DNA of 58,777 bases from Mycoplasmopsis cricetuli ATCC 35279. Its GTDB lineage: Bacteria; Bacillota_I; Bacilli_A; Mycoplasmatales; Metamycoplasmataceae. Made by a program: the position numbers and the translations under genes. Within the stretch, counting starts at the first letter, position 1. Each line of letters opens with the position of its first letter. The notes under the pieces were generated by a model. It was not told where the DNA came from and ran no database searches. It worked only from the letters and a program-made list of their open reading frames with translations. The stretch spans positions 1 to 58,777 of the forward strand of contig NZ_JAHB01000004.1 in assembly GCF_000526955.1 (NCBI RefSeq), given 5' to 3'. This document shows, piece after piece, positions 1-9,729 of the stretch.

Positions 1-462
1 TGAATGCTTTGAGTACTTGGACCAATTTTCTTTCTTGAATATTTAATTGTATTTTATTTATTAATTTGAAAATTAAACTTAAAAACTCCAGGCCGTGATA
101 ATATTGAGTTTAAATTATTTACCAAAAAAGATTTTATTAACAAAAAAGAAAAATTAATTCAAGATCAAATTGAATACAGCAAAATTGTAACTGATGAAAA
201 TATCAAACATGAAAAACCTGAAGATATTCAAAAAAGTATTCAATTGATTAATTTTTATGGTGGATTTGAAAATATCACTGAAGTTGGCGCTTGCATTTCA
301 AGACTTCGCATTTCTGTTCTTGATAAAGAAAAAGTTAAAAAAGATGCTATTAAAAATTTAGGTGCTGCTGGAATTGTAGAAACAAATGATCAAGTTCAAT
401 CAGTATTTGGTGCAAAAGCAATGGTATATGCTCGCATTATCAATAACATTAAGAATAAATAA
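1..462 (+). CDS. PTS sugar EIIBC permease, C-terminal part (partial)
   Basis: The 3' part of a glucose-family PTS permease; the start lies left of the window. In-frame TGA codons at 1, 10 and 82 read as Trp. Visible in order: the last membrane helix, the family hallmark KTPGRD just after it, a linker, and an EIIB domain. The EIIB phosphorylation site is the Cys codon at 292-294 in GACISRLR, and the domain continues to the usual GVFGA-like end (QSVFGAKA). The protein would import and phosphorylate a sugar; the substrate cannot be told from this piece. Its stop codon overlaps the start of the next gene by one base (TAATG), so the two are co-translated. Confidence 0.9.
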
Positions 463-698
463 TGAATAAATTTGTTTTTGCCATTGTATTTATTGCATTA
501 GGATTTGTTTTATTTGCCATATCCTTAATTATTTATTTTTATCGCAAGAAAAAAAATATTAACTATCAAATTAATGAAAATGAAAAATATTTAAGGCAAA
601 TTTATTGAACTTTTATCAAAAAATTACCACTAATTTTTTTCCTATGTGGACTTGTTTGTATTTTAATGACTATAAAAATTTTTCTATCAGAAATTTAA
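462..698 (+). CDS. small two-helix membrane protein next to PTS gene
   Basis: A 78-residue protein starting at the ATG that overlaps the PTS stop codon. It has one hydrophobic segment at about residues 4-26, a short basic and polar loop (YRKKKN), a Trp encoded by TGA, and a second hydrophobic segment at about 54-75. I do not recognise a family. Its coupling to the PTS gene suggests an accessory membrane subunit. A different small two-helix protein (5053-5385) stands directly before the other PTS gene in this window, which makes the association less likely to be chance. Confidence 0.7.
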
Positions 699-727
699 AT
701 TAATTTAATATCAAAAGGAGGTTTGAA

Positions 728-1570
728 ATGAAATATGATTATCACAATCACACCTATTACTGCAATCACTCTGATACAACTGTTTCTGAATTAGTTGAAC
801 ATTATGTAAGTTTAAATTACAAAGAAATTGGAATTTCAGATCATATTCCATATCCTGGAGAATTGGATTTAAAAGACCCATCCAGAATGAGACATGATCA
901 AATGGAATCATATATTCAATTGGTTAAAGAACAAAAAGAAATTTACAAAAACAATCCTAATTTAAAAATTTACACAGGATTTGAAAGTGAATATTTTCCA
1001 ACTCAAAAAAAATGATATGAATCACTTCTTAAAAGAGAAGATGTTGATTATTTAATTTTGGGAATTCATGCCGTAGATAATCTTGATCCTGAAAACAATT
1101 ACAATACTAAATGTACCAATAAAAAAGAACTTCAAAGATATTGAAATGCTTTAAATGAAGGAATGCGAACTGGATTATTTTTATATGCTGTACATCCAGA
1201 TTTTTACATGAAATCATATGAAAAATGGGATCAAGATTGTGCTGAACTTGCTTATAAAATTTGTGATTTAGCTCTTGAATTAGATTTTCCAATTGGTTTT
1301 AATATTAATGGATTTTGAAAAGGACCTCGAAAAATCGGTAATTCTTATCGTAATAAATATCCAATGCCTGAATTTTGAGAAATTGTTAGAGAGCGCAAAG
1401 TTAAAATTTTACTTGAATCTGATACACATCATAAAGCACAACTTTATGATGATAAAATAGTTCAAAAAACTTATAAACTATTAAAAGAATGAAAAATTGA
1501 TCACTTGCTAGTTGAAAAAGTTAACATGAATAAATACAAACAAAAAGTAGCTAAAATTCTTAATAAATAA
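728..1570 (+). CDS. PHP-family phosphatase (histidinol-phosphatase-like)
   Basis: A 280-residue PHP-domain metal hydrolase with a strong ribosome binding site (AAAGGAGG). The N terminus carries the metal-binding DYHNHT motif (H6, H8) followed by GISDHIPYP, as in HisJ-type histidinol phosphatases, and later GIHAVD, AVHPD and ESDTHH metal motifs. Several internal TGA codons are Trp. Mycoplasmas do not make histidine, so the true substrate is probably another small phosphate ester; HisJ-like annotation describes only the fold. It lies between a PTS gene and nagB, so a sugar-phosphate role is possible but not shown. Confidence 0.85.
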
Positions 1571-1653
1571 CAACTCACAAATAAAAACTAAATTAAGAAT
1601 TATTGAATGTTTTAATTTTATTATTTATTTTTTTAATTTAAAACTAATTATTT

Positions 1654-1659
1654 TATAAT
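1654..1659 (+). promoter_or_regulatory. -10 box of nagB
   Basis: A perfect TATAAT about 35 bases before the nagB ATG, in an AT-rich gap after the PHP gene. It leaves a short leader with a weak GGGAT binding site. Confidence 0.6.
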
Positions 1660-1694
1660 TAAACTATTAATTATAAAAATATAGGGATTTTAAA

Positions 1695-2420
1695 ATGAAA
1701 ATTATTAAAGTTGACACTTCAGGTGAACTTGCTAATGTTTGTGCTGATTTAATTGAAAATCAAATTCAAACTAAACCAGATTCTAAAATTTGTTTTGCTA
1801 CTGGATCTTCTCCAATTGAAACTTACAAAAAATTAATACAAAAATACAAACAAGGATTGAATTTTGAAAATATAATTACTTTTAATTTAGATGAATATGT
1901 AGGACTTGATAAAACACATCCATGTTCATATTATTATTTCATGCAACACAATTTATTTTCACATATTAATGTTAAACCTGACAATATTAATTTTCCAAAT
2001 AACAAAGGAGATTTAATAATAAATGCTAACGATTATGAAAATTTAATCAAAAAACATGGTGGAATTGATTTAACCATTCTTGGAATTGGCACAAATGGAC
2101 ATATAGCATTTAACGAGCCTGGTTCTTTAATTACTGATCGCACTCGAGAAGTCAAACTAACTGAAAGCACAATTAAAAGTAATAACATATACTTTAAAAA
2201 TCCAAATGATATACCATTAACAGCATTATCAATGGGAATTGCAACTATTTTACAGTCAAAAAAAATTATTTTAATTGCTTTTGGTAAATCTAAAGCTAAT
2301 GCCATTAAAAATATGATTGAAGGACCAATTACCTCAGAATGTCCAGCTAGTTTTTTACAAACTCATCCAAATGTAACTATAATTGTTGATAAAGATGCAG
2401 CTTCTCTTCTTTTAAAATAA
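1695..2420 (+). CDS. nagB: glucosamine-6-phosphate deaminase
   Basis: A 241-residue NagB. It converts glucosamine-6-P to fructose-6-P and ammonia, feeding amino sugars into glycolysis. Family motifs: ATGSSP near residue 36, FNLDEYVGL, and the active-site block GIGTNGHIAFNEPGS. Length and motifs match the short Gram-positive type of NagB, which lacks the C-terminal allosteric extension of the E. coli enzyme. It has its own promoter and terminator. It pairs functionally with nagA at 6513 and the PTS gene at 3410. Confidence 0.96.
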   Translation: MKIIKVDTSGELANVCADLIENQIQTKPDSKICFATGSSPIETYKKLIQKYKQGLNFENIITFNLDEYVGLDKTHPCSYYYFMQHNLFSHINVKPDNINFPNNKGDLIINANDYENLIKKHGGIDLTILGIGTNGHIAFNEPGSLITDRTREVKLTESTIKSNNIYFKNPNDIPLTALSMGIATILQSKKIILIAFGKSKANAIKNMIEGPITSECPASFLQTHPNVTIIVDKDAASLLLK

Positions 2421-2454
2421 AAAAATATCAAGATAAAAATACTTGATATTTTTT
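2421..2454 (+). terminator. terminator shared by nagB and rpiR
   Basis: A 12-bp stem (AAAAATATCAAG / CTTGATATTTTT) with a 9-base loop and a T-run after it. It works for nagB on the plus strand, and its mirror serves the convergent rpiR gene. Confidence 0.8.
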
Positions 2455-3341
2455 TATTTTTTTTCTTTTTCTAAATTCGGGAGTAAACTATTTCATTCTT
2501 TAATACTTTTGTTTATATTATTAAAAATAACTTTATTTTTATCCACACGATTAGCCAAATAAGAAAAAACAATATCAGCTAAAATAAATGCAGAAATTTT
2601 AGATCCTATTGATCCAATTCGATATCTTTGATCAATCGAATTTAAAAGTAAAATATTTAAATTTGAATCATGCTTAAAAACTTTGTTATTTTTAGTTCAA
2701 AGTGAATAAGAAATATGATTTTTATTCATATAATCAATGATATTTTTAATTTCAAGAGTTTCACAACTTCGAGAAATTACTGTAATATGCATTTTTTCTT
2801 TAAGCAAACTACTAAAAGAATAAAAATCATGAATACTTTCTAAAAAAACAGCATTAAATCCAATTTTACGAATATTAGTTGCAAGATATTTTGCAACTAA
2901 AAATGATTCTCCAATACCTAAAAATACATTTAACTTTTGATACTTTAAAATTGTATTAATATAATTTATAATTGAATTGGAATTTAAAAGACTTTTAATT
3001 GTTTTTTCAATTGCTACTAAGTAGTGAGTTTTAGTATTATGGATAATTTCATTTAATGTAAGTGAATCTTTTTCATTTATATTTAAATTATTTTCAATTA
3101 ATTGAGTTTCACGTTTGGCTACATAAATTTGTAGTTCACCGAGTGAATTAAAACCTAGATTTCAAGAAAATCTTGAAATGGTTGGTTGACTTAAACTAAG
3201 TTTTTTACTCAATGAAATTGTGTTTAGTTTCAAAAATTCACTTGTTTCATTTTCAATAAAATTTAAAATTTTTTTATTTGTATTAGTATTTTTTATTTTT
3301 TTTAAGTAACAATTTTCAATAATTGATATTTTATTGTTCAT
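2454..3341 (-). CDS. RpiR/MurR-family transcriptional regulator (HTH + SIS)
   Basis: A 295-residue RpiR-type regulator. The N-terminal helix-turn-helix is at about residues 33-65 (LSKKLSLSQPTISRF). A sugar isomerase (SIS) domain follows from about 105 to 250, with the phosphosugar-binding stretch FLGIGESFLVAKYLA. Such proteins sense a sugar phosphate, for instance MurNAc-6-P or GlcNAc-6-P. The gene lies just downstream of the PTS gene but is separated by a terminator and has its own TATAAT 7 bases before the ATG. Its likely targets are the two identical palindromes at 5468-5482 and 5510-5524; this is inference. Confidence 0.88.
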
Positions 3342-3348
3342 AATTTTT

Positions 3349-3354
3349 ATTATA
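3349..3354 (-). promoter_or_regulatory. -10 box of rpiR, leaderless type
   Basis: TATAAT on the minus strand ending 7 bases before the ATG at 3341, with no Shine-Dalgarno sequence between. Transcription would begin at or next to the start codon. Confidence 0.6.
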
Positions 3355-3371
3355 AAATTTTATTTTAAAAC

Positions 3372-3401
3372 AAAAAAGCAAAAGTAATATTTGCTTTTTT
3401 T
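3372..3401 (-). terminator. terminator of the PTS operon
   Basis: Stem AAAAAAGCAAA / TTTGCTTTTTT with a 7-base loop, just after the PTS stop codon and before the rpiR promoter. The T-run is present on both strands. Confidence 0.75.
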
Positions 3402-3409
3402 AACCAAAT

Positions 3410-5053
3410 TTATAACTTTTCACCTTTATGTGAATTGATCTGATTGTTCAATGATTCAGCTTCAACTCCAAAAATTGCATGAAAGTAATTATCTGAAATT
3501 TTTATAACTCCAAATGCTCCGGCATTTTTAAGTTCTTTTTCATTTACTTTGGAACCATCTTTTACTTTATATCTAAGTCTTGTAGAACAATTGGTAAAAT
3601 CAACTATATTATCTCAACCTCCAAATGCTTTAATAATTGCTTTTGCTTTTGTTGAGAAATTTGTCTCACTATCAATTGTAATTGAATTATCATCTATATT
3701 TGATCCTGCAATTTTTCCGTCACCTCTACCTGGAGTTGATAAATTAAATTTTTTAATTAGTAAAGTTGAAACGAAAAAATAAGAAATTCCAGTTGCTGCT
3801 CCAATTGGTAAAATTCAAGCGGGATTAGCAAATACTGCATTAGTTGATGTAAATCCTGATTGTTTAATAATCGCAAGTGATTTTGGAATACTAATTAAAA
3901 AATCCATAAATCCAGCACTAAATCCAAATCCTAATTGAATTCCGAACAACCCTGTTATAAAGGCTGAAATCCCAGTTAAAAGAGCATGCACAAAATAAAG
4001 AAGTGGGGATACATATAAAAAAGCAAATTCAATTGGTTCTGTAATTCCTGAAATAAATGAAACAAGAGCTGCAGAACCAAATAAAGCTAATACTCTTTTT
4101 CTTTGATCTTTATTTTCTGCTGTAAAAACAAATGCTCCTACAAGAGATGGAAGTCCAAACATCATCATTGGAAAGAAACCAGCTTGAAATAATCCCCCAG
4201 GATTTCCTTTTGCTGCTCCATTTAAGAAAATGAAAATATCTCCATTGACAATTTTATTTGGATCGGATGCACTTACATGTGATCCTAATTGAAATCAAAA
4301 AATATTATTTGGAATATGATGTAATCCAAAAGGAATAAGCAATCTATTTAAAAATCCATAAACCCCCATAATTGAAGCTCTTGTAAATCTTATTCCTAAA
4401 GTCATTTCTTCTTTTGGTGCTGTTGCAATTGATAAGTTATAAGAAATAATAAAAATAACATAAGCAATTCAAGGAAAAATAATTGAATACACAATTGAAA
4501 AAATCACTGAAAATACAATTGCTAATGCAGGAATTAATCTTTTACCTGAGAAAAAACCTAAAATTTTAGGCAACTCCACGTTATTTGTATGATTATAAAT
4601 AAATGCAACAAATGAACCTATAATAATCCCTGAAAGAACATTACCTCCTAGTATGGCATTATATTTGCTTCCAAAAAGTTCTTTAAATCCAATAACATTT
4701 CCTTCTTTTATTTCAGTTAAAGCACCAAAATTAACTTTTGAATAAAATGAATCAGTAATTAAAGGAACTAATTGAGCAACAATAAACATTGAAATTAAAC
4801 CAGCAAAAGCCGCTTCACCTCGTTTTTCCTTAGTAAATCCAAATGCTAGTGCAACAGCAAAAATTAAATATAAATTATCAAAAATAATACCGCCAGACTG
4901 AGTGATAACATTTTGCACTAATTTAGAAAAATTGGTATAAGTTGGAATATCAGCTCCAATTCTAAGTAAAATTGCTGCAATTGGTAAAACCGCAATAGGA
5001 AACATTAATGTTGATCCAACTTTTCCGATGCGATTTAATATGCGCTTAAACAT
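3410..5053 (-). CDS. PTS amino-sugar/glucose-family EIICB permease
   Basis: A 547-residue permease with about ten hydrophobic segments forming EIIC, then an EIIB domain from about residue 465 with phosphorylated Cys489 in NCSTRLRY. No EIIA domain is attached. It belongs to the glucose/GlcNAc/MurNAc PTS superfamily and imports a sugar while phosphorylating it. The neighbours (RpiR regulator, nagA, nagB, murQ relic) point to GlcNAc or MurNAc; NagE and MurP are both possible names and the sequence does not decide. The ATG at 5053 overlaps the stop of the small upstream gene by one base. Confidence 0.92.
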
Positions 5054-5385
5054 TATTTTTCTCCTTTTCTCAAAGGAATTTTATTTAAAGTATCTTTGTT
5101 TTTCTTAATAACAAAACCATTTATTACAACAGTTGAAATAATAGCTGCAAAAAATACTGCTACAAATATCACAACAATTGATGCAATTAAATTTGATCTT
5201 AAAGTTGCTTTATATACTCATTGTGTATATGCTTGTTCTGCTGTTTTAGCTGGCATATCTTCAAGGGTGTATAAACTAATTAACAATACTACAGTAACTA
5301 ATAAAATGCAAAATAAAATTCAAAGTACAATGTAAATTCATTGTCTTGTATCTTTTACTTTGCTAGTCAAACTAAATAATGACAC
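5053..5385 (-). CDS. small two-helix membrane protein, first gene of the PTS operon
   Basis: A 110-residue protein starting with GTG at 5385, chosen because AAAGGA lies 6 bases upstream; an ATG in the same region runs into TAA after three codons. Hydrophobic segments are at about residues 16-40 and 64-92, joined by a charged loop, and the tail is basic (IKKNKD, RKGEK). No family recognised. The stop overlaps the PTS ATG (TAATG). It is not similar at a glance to the other PTS-linked small protein at 462-698, but has the same two-helix layout. Confidence 0.75.
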
Positions 5386-5410
5386 TATTTATCCTTTCAT
5401 AATTTTGTTG

Positions 5411-5429
5411 TAAGTAGTTTTTCTACTTA
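5411..5429 (-). promoter_or_regulatory. perfect hairpin in the leader of the PTS operon
   Basis: TAAGTAG / CTACTTA with a 5-base loop, between the likely -10 box (TATACT, 5435-5440) and the GTG start. It could be an RNA hairpin or a further protein site. There is no T-run, so it is not a simple terminator. Confidence 0.5.
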
Positions 5430-5434
5430 AAAAT

Positions 5435-5440
5435 AGTATA
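5435..5440 (-). promoter_or_regulatory. -10 box of the PTS operon
   Basis: TATACT on the minus strand, about 50 bases before the GTG start, with the two palindromic operators just upstream of the expected -35 position. Confidence 0.5.
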
Positions 5441-5467
5441 GTTCTTTTATTTTTTAAATATATTTAT

Positions 5468-5482
5468 TGAATAAATTATTCA
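5468..5482. promoter_or_regulatory. 15-bp palindromic operator, copy 1
   Basis: TGAATAAATTATTCA, a perfect inverted repeat around a central base. It lies upstream of the PTS operon promoter and between divergent transcription units. An identical copy is centred 42 bp away (about four helical turns). Probably bound by the RpiR-type regulator encoded at 2454-3341. Confidence 0.65.
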
Positions 5483-5509
5483 AAATATTTGTTTAGATAT
5501 TAATAAAAA

Positions 5510-5524
5510 TGAATAAATTATTCA
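5510..5524. promoter_or_regulatory. 15-bp palindromic operator, copy 2
   Basis: Second identical TGAATAAATTATTCA. Both copies are followed on the plus strand by similar A/T-rich sequence (AAAATATTTG and AAAAATATG), so the repeated element may be slightly longer than the palindrome. Confidence 0.65.
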
Positions 5525-5579
5525 AAAATATGTTTTTATTTGATAAATAATTAAAATGAAGTTTGAAAATGAGGATATA

Positions 5580-6437
5580 ATGAATGAATTAGTTACATTA
5601 AAAAACAAAAGATCTTGCTGTTTATTTTTTAAATCCATTTTTGATGTTTATGTAATCATTAAATCTAAAGAAAAAAAAGAAAAAATTAACCATTTTTTGT
5701 GACAAAGTAGCTAAAACTATTTTCAAATCAGAGAAAAATAATTTATATTGGAGCAAAAACTAGGGTAGAATTGCTATGTTAGACTCTCTTGATATTTTTT
5801 CAACTTTTACTGAAAAAATTGATTCAATTATTCAATGACTGGTGAACAAAAAGCAGTTTTAAATTCTTTAGAACATAATGAAGATGATTTTAATTTAGAG
5901 TTTGAAGATGCTAAAAATTTAGCTTAAATCAAAATGATATTGTGATTGGTCTTTCTGCTTCTGGGCAATACTAAATATGTTGCAGGTTTTTTTAGCTATG
6001 CGGAAAAATATGAAATTTACACAGCCTTAATTACAAATAAAAATAATGCTATTTGTGAAAAAATGCTAATTTTATTTTAATAATTGATGCTGGAAATGAA
6101 ATTATTGAAAATTCAACTGGTTTAAAATGTGCTAATTCTCAAAAAATTATTTTAAATACACTTTCAATAATTGCCGAAATTAAAAACAATAAAGTTTTTG
6201 ATCAGTTAATAATTGACGTTAAACCAATTAATGAAAAACTTTTTTAGCGTATTTATAAGATTATTAGTAAAATTACAAATGTTAATTTAGAAATAGCGAA
6301 GCAATATTATTTTTAGGGGGCAAAATGTTTCTTGTGCAATTTTAATGATTAAAAAGCAATTAACTTTAAAGAAAGCTAAAAATTTATTGATTTTAAATAA
6401 GAATAATTTAAGAAAAACTCTTGAAAATAAAAATTAA
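5580..6437 (+). pseudogene. murQ: decayed N-acetylmuramic acid 6-phosphate etherase
   Basis: Fragments in changing frames, interrupted by stops, match MurQ from end to end in the right order: YIGAKT then GRIAMLDSLDIFSTF; MTGEQKAVLNSLEHNEDD; DIVIGLSASG then YVAGFFSYAEKYEIYTAL; IIDAGNEIIENSTGLK, SQKIILNTLS, IIDVKPINEKL; and the C-terminal KKAKNLLILNKNNLRKTLE. MurQ cleaves the lactyl ether of MurNAc-6-P to give GlcNAc-6-P, the substrate of NagA downstream. At least five frameshifts or stops are needed, so it is dead. It has a good binding site (GAGGAT) before its ATG, as a once-functional gene would. Confidence 0.85.
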
Positions 6438-6512
6438 AAATAAGTATAAATTATATTAAAAACTAAATAAAATATAAAATATACATGTATTAAAATTTAG
6501 TAAGTAGGCGTT

Positions 6513-7622
6513 ATGATAATTAAAAATGTAAGTGTTGTTAATTATAATGAAATAATTAACAATGCAGATGTTCATATAAAAGATGGAAAAATTTTAAAAA
6601 TTATTCGAAAAACTGGATTTTCTAAAAAATATTTACTTCCAGGTTTTATTGACACTCATATTCATGGGTTTAAAAATAAAGATTTTAAAGATAGCACTGA
6701 AGCATGTCAACAAATTCTTGATGAACTTGCTCATGAAGGTATCACTGCAGTTATGCCCACTTTAATGACTGATTCATGAGAAAAAATTTTACAAGCACTT
6801 GAAAACACTTCAAAAGCTAACTCATATGGAAGTAGAATTTTAGGAATTCATCTTGAAGGACCATTCATTAGTGAAGATAAAAAAGGAGCTCACAAAAGTG
6901 AATTTTTAACTGCAGCAAGCATTGAAAAAATCAATCAACTTCATCAAGCTTCAAATTACATGCTTAAAAAAATTAGTTTTGATCCCAAACAAGTTTCTTT
7001 AGAAGTTGTTGAACATATGGCAAGTTTAAAAATTACTCCATTTATTGGTCATTCAAATGTATCTTTTGAAGTAGCTCAACAATATTTTAATAGTAAAGTT
7101 AAAGGAGTATGCCACATGTGAAATGCCATGAGTGGGATTGATTCACGTAATCCAGGATTACTACAAGCTGCTTTTTTAAATGATGTATACACTGAAGTGA
7201 TTATTGATTTGATGCATATTTCTAAGCCATCAGTTGAATTTACTCTAAAAAACAAAAATCTTTCAAAAATAATTTGTATTTCTGATGCAATTAAACCAGC
7301 ATATGCTCCAGATGGAGACTATGAATCTGGATCCCTTCCAATTACTAAAAAAGGATTTAAAATAACTTTAAAAAATACTGAAACCATTGCTGGAAGCGCT
7401 ATTACTATATATGATTCATTTAAACATTTAATAAAATTAAATTTAGATTTAAAAGATATTGTTAAATTAACTTCATATAATGCTGCAAGATCATTGCAAA
7501 TGAAAAAATTGGGAATTATTAAACCAAACTATTGAGCAGATTTAGTTTTAATTGATAAAAAAAGTTTAAATCTTGATGCTGTTATTTTAAATGGTAAATT
7601 AATTAAAGGAAAACTTAAATAA
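6513..7622 (+). CDS. nagA: N-acetylglucosamine-6-phosphate deacetylase
   Basis: A 369-residue NagA. It removes acetate from GlcNAc-6-P to give glucosamine-6-P for NagB. Visible: the HxH metal motif in LPGFIDTHIHG (H49, H51), HLEGPF with Glu115, GHSNVSFE, KGVCHMWNAM, and the catalytic Asp in ISDAIKPAYAPDG. Internal TGA codons are Trp. It follows the murQ relic by 75 bases and may have shared its control. The start has only a weak binding site. Confidence 0.95.
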
Positions 7623-7635
7623 ACTTAATATAAAT

Positions 7636-7667
7636 AAAAACACATCAATTTATTTTGATGTGTTTTT
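7636..7667. terminator. bidirectional terminator between nagA and recO
   Basis: Stem AAAAACACATCAA / TTGATGTGTTTTT with a 6-base loop, placed between two convergent genes and with A/T runs suited to both strands. Confidence 0.85.
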
Positions 7668-7678
7668 AAAATGTTTAT

Positions 7679-8353
7679 TTAAAAATTTACAATGTTATAA
7701 GTTAAACAGAATTTAGTGATTAAATAATAAATAATTTGTCCGTGTAATTTTGAACAAGTGTTTAAATATTTAATTTCATCATTGTACAAATTATAAATGT
7801 TCTCCAAGAGAATATTTGACATATAAAATGGCATTAATTCATTTTTGCACAAAAAACCATTGTAAAAATAATTAAAACTAACTATGTTTTTATTAGAATG
7901 GCATTTAGCACATGTGTTAGTAATTACTTGATAGTTAAAATATTTTAAAATATGAACATAAAACAAATTCAAAAAAATATGTATATGTGAATCATTAAAA
8001 TAGTCAATAATTTTCCAGTATAAATTTACAATACTATTTTGAAAATAAATTTGTTTAGATAATTTTACAATGCGATTTAAAAGCACGAATGTTTTTTCAT
8101 TAAAAATATCATATTGTCCAATTAAAGTTACTTTTTTTAGTCTTCCAATTTTATTGATAAGTCTTGCAGCAAAATATTCAATTTCACATAAAGCACCTTC
8201 AAGTAAATTGTTACGATTTTTTGAATTTATTTTTTTAAGTCCCTGAGCTAACAAACTAATTTGTCCTTTTGAAGTTAAAAATTTTAAAATAAACTCATTA
8301 TCACTTATTTCTTTTTGTGATATTAATATAGCTTTGTTAATAGAAATTGCCAT
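7679..8353 (-). CDS. recO: DNA repair protein RecO
   Basis: A 224-residue RecO with the N-terminal OB-fold (ISQKEISDNEFILKFLTSKGQISLLAQGLKK) and a Cys pair (NTCAKCHS) in the C-terminal zinc-like part. It loads RecA on SSB-coated DNA with RecR. A TATAAT stands only 4 bases before the ATG, so the mRNA may be leaderless. Confidence 0.85.
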   Translation of the reverse strand: MAISINKAILISQKEISDNEFILKFLTSKGQISLLAQGLKKINSKNRNNLLEGALCEIEYFAARLINKIGRLKKVTLIGQYDIFNEKTFVLLNRIVKLSKQIYFQNSIVNLYWKIIDYFNDSHIHIFLNLFYVHILKYFNYQVITNTCAKCHSNKNIVSFNYFYNGFLCKNELMPFYMSNILLENIYNLYNDEIKYLNTCSKLHGQIIYYLITKFCLTYNIVNF

Positions 8354-8357
8354 AAAA

Positions 8358-8363
8358 ATTATA
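8358..8363 (-). promoter_or_regulatory. -10-like box immediately before recO
   Basis: TATAAT on the minus strand ending 4 bases from the recO ATG; no Shine-Dalgarno sequence is seen. A start this close would place +1 inside the first codons, so another box slightly upstream may be the real one. Confidence 0.35.
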
Positions 8364-8393
8364 ATACTGAAATATTTTTAGTATAAAATTTAA

Positions 8394-9725
8394 CTATTTT
8401 ATGTTTAATGGCAATTTGTTGTTTTCTTTTAAAACTTTAAAATCTCTTAATATTGTACGCTCTGAAACATTTAAATGTGAAGCTATTATCGGAATAGAAA
8501 TACTATTATCTTTTGAAATTAATTCAACTATTTTTTGTCTTCTTTTGTCTGGAGTTAATTTATATTTTAAATTATTTAGATCATTTTGTTTGATATTTAA
8601 TTTTGTTTGATTTTCACTTAAAATATTTTGCTTATCATTAAAATAATTTTTATTAACTAAAGTTAATTTAACAAAATTTGAAGAGACTTCATATTTTGGT
8701 TCAATTGGAAAATCCTTATATGAATTAAAAATTTTTTCAATTCCTGTTCCATAATCTTCAATATATTTTAATTCTCTTAAAATTTTTGCAACACTTTTAT
8801 TTCTTTGAGCTATAGCTCCTTGTTTAATATTATCCAAAGTCAATCCAGCTGGAATTGATCCAGGTGAAAATATTTCTACTCTATCATCAAATAAATCAAT
8901 TTTTATTTCTGAATTTAAAGTTCAATCTCTATGTGAAAAACAATTTAAAATCGCTTCGCGAATAGCTATTTCTGGATAATCACTAAACTCGCTTCTTTCT
9001 GGATTCTTAGTTATAACAATTTTTATTTTATTGTGTCAAGAAAAAAATTTTAAAATTTCATCTATTTGTTGAATTATTGACCCTTTAAATTCTTTTTTAT
9101 CCTTAAAAATATTTTTATCTATTCCTTGAAAAATAGCAAATTTTGTAATTATTGTATTTTGATCACTAATTAAAAATGCTGCATTATTATATTCACCATT
9201 AGGCGAAACAAGTGAAAGAGATTTTAGATTAAATTCATTTTTAATTTTTAGATCTAAATATTTTTTCTTAATATATTTAAATGTTAAACTTTTATATTTA
9301 TATATTTGTTCTTCAAAATTATGAGCAACATTAGATAAAATCATTCTTCTTATTTCTTCTGGTCCAGCCTTTCTTTTAGAACTTCCTACTCTTATATAAA
9401 TTCCTCCAAAATTAAATTCACCCCCTTCTCCTTTTTTAACAGAATAAGGTTTATTTTTCCCTTCTTTTATAATTATTTTAAAAAATTTTTCACTTAAATC
9501 TAAGGTTACTAAATCTTGGATTTCTGGAGAAAATGCATTTGAAATTCAATTTGAAATTAAATTTTCTCAATCTCTATAATTTTTAACTTTTTCCTTTAAA
9601 ATTACACCTTGATCATTAACACCTAAATAAATTACCCCTCCTTTAGTATTTAAAAATGAAACAATTTCTTCTTTAAAACCTTTTGAAATATCTTCTTTGA
9701 ATTCTAAAACATCGCTTTCATACAT
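8394..9725 (-). CDS. AlbA_2 / HATPase_c_4 / HTH putative regulator
   Basis: 443 residues from the ATG at 9725 (451 from the ATG at 9749). The 9725 start is preferred: it gives MYESDVLEFKED, where this domain normally begins, and a consensus -35 TTGACA lies upstream of it. An AlbA_2 (Schlafen-like) domain is at about residues 1-110 (ESDVLEFKED, LNTKGGVIYLGVND). The middle has the family blocks VEIFSPGSIPAGL and YGTGIEKI. The C terminus carries a DeoR/HTH_11-like helix-turn-helix (IIASHLNVSERTILRDFKVL). Such proteins are usually annotated as putative DNA-binding regulators; the ligand is unknown. The phased repeat array lies just upstream. Confidence 0.85.
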
Positions 9726-9729
9726 TTTT

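Noticed and set aside
5096-5335. Plus-strand reading frame opposite the small membrane protein
   Set aside because: It is the antisense shadow of the GTG-started gene, which has a binding site, TGA-Trp codons and translational coupling to the PTS gene.
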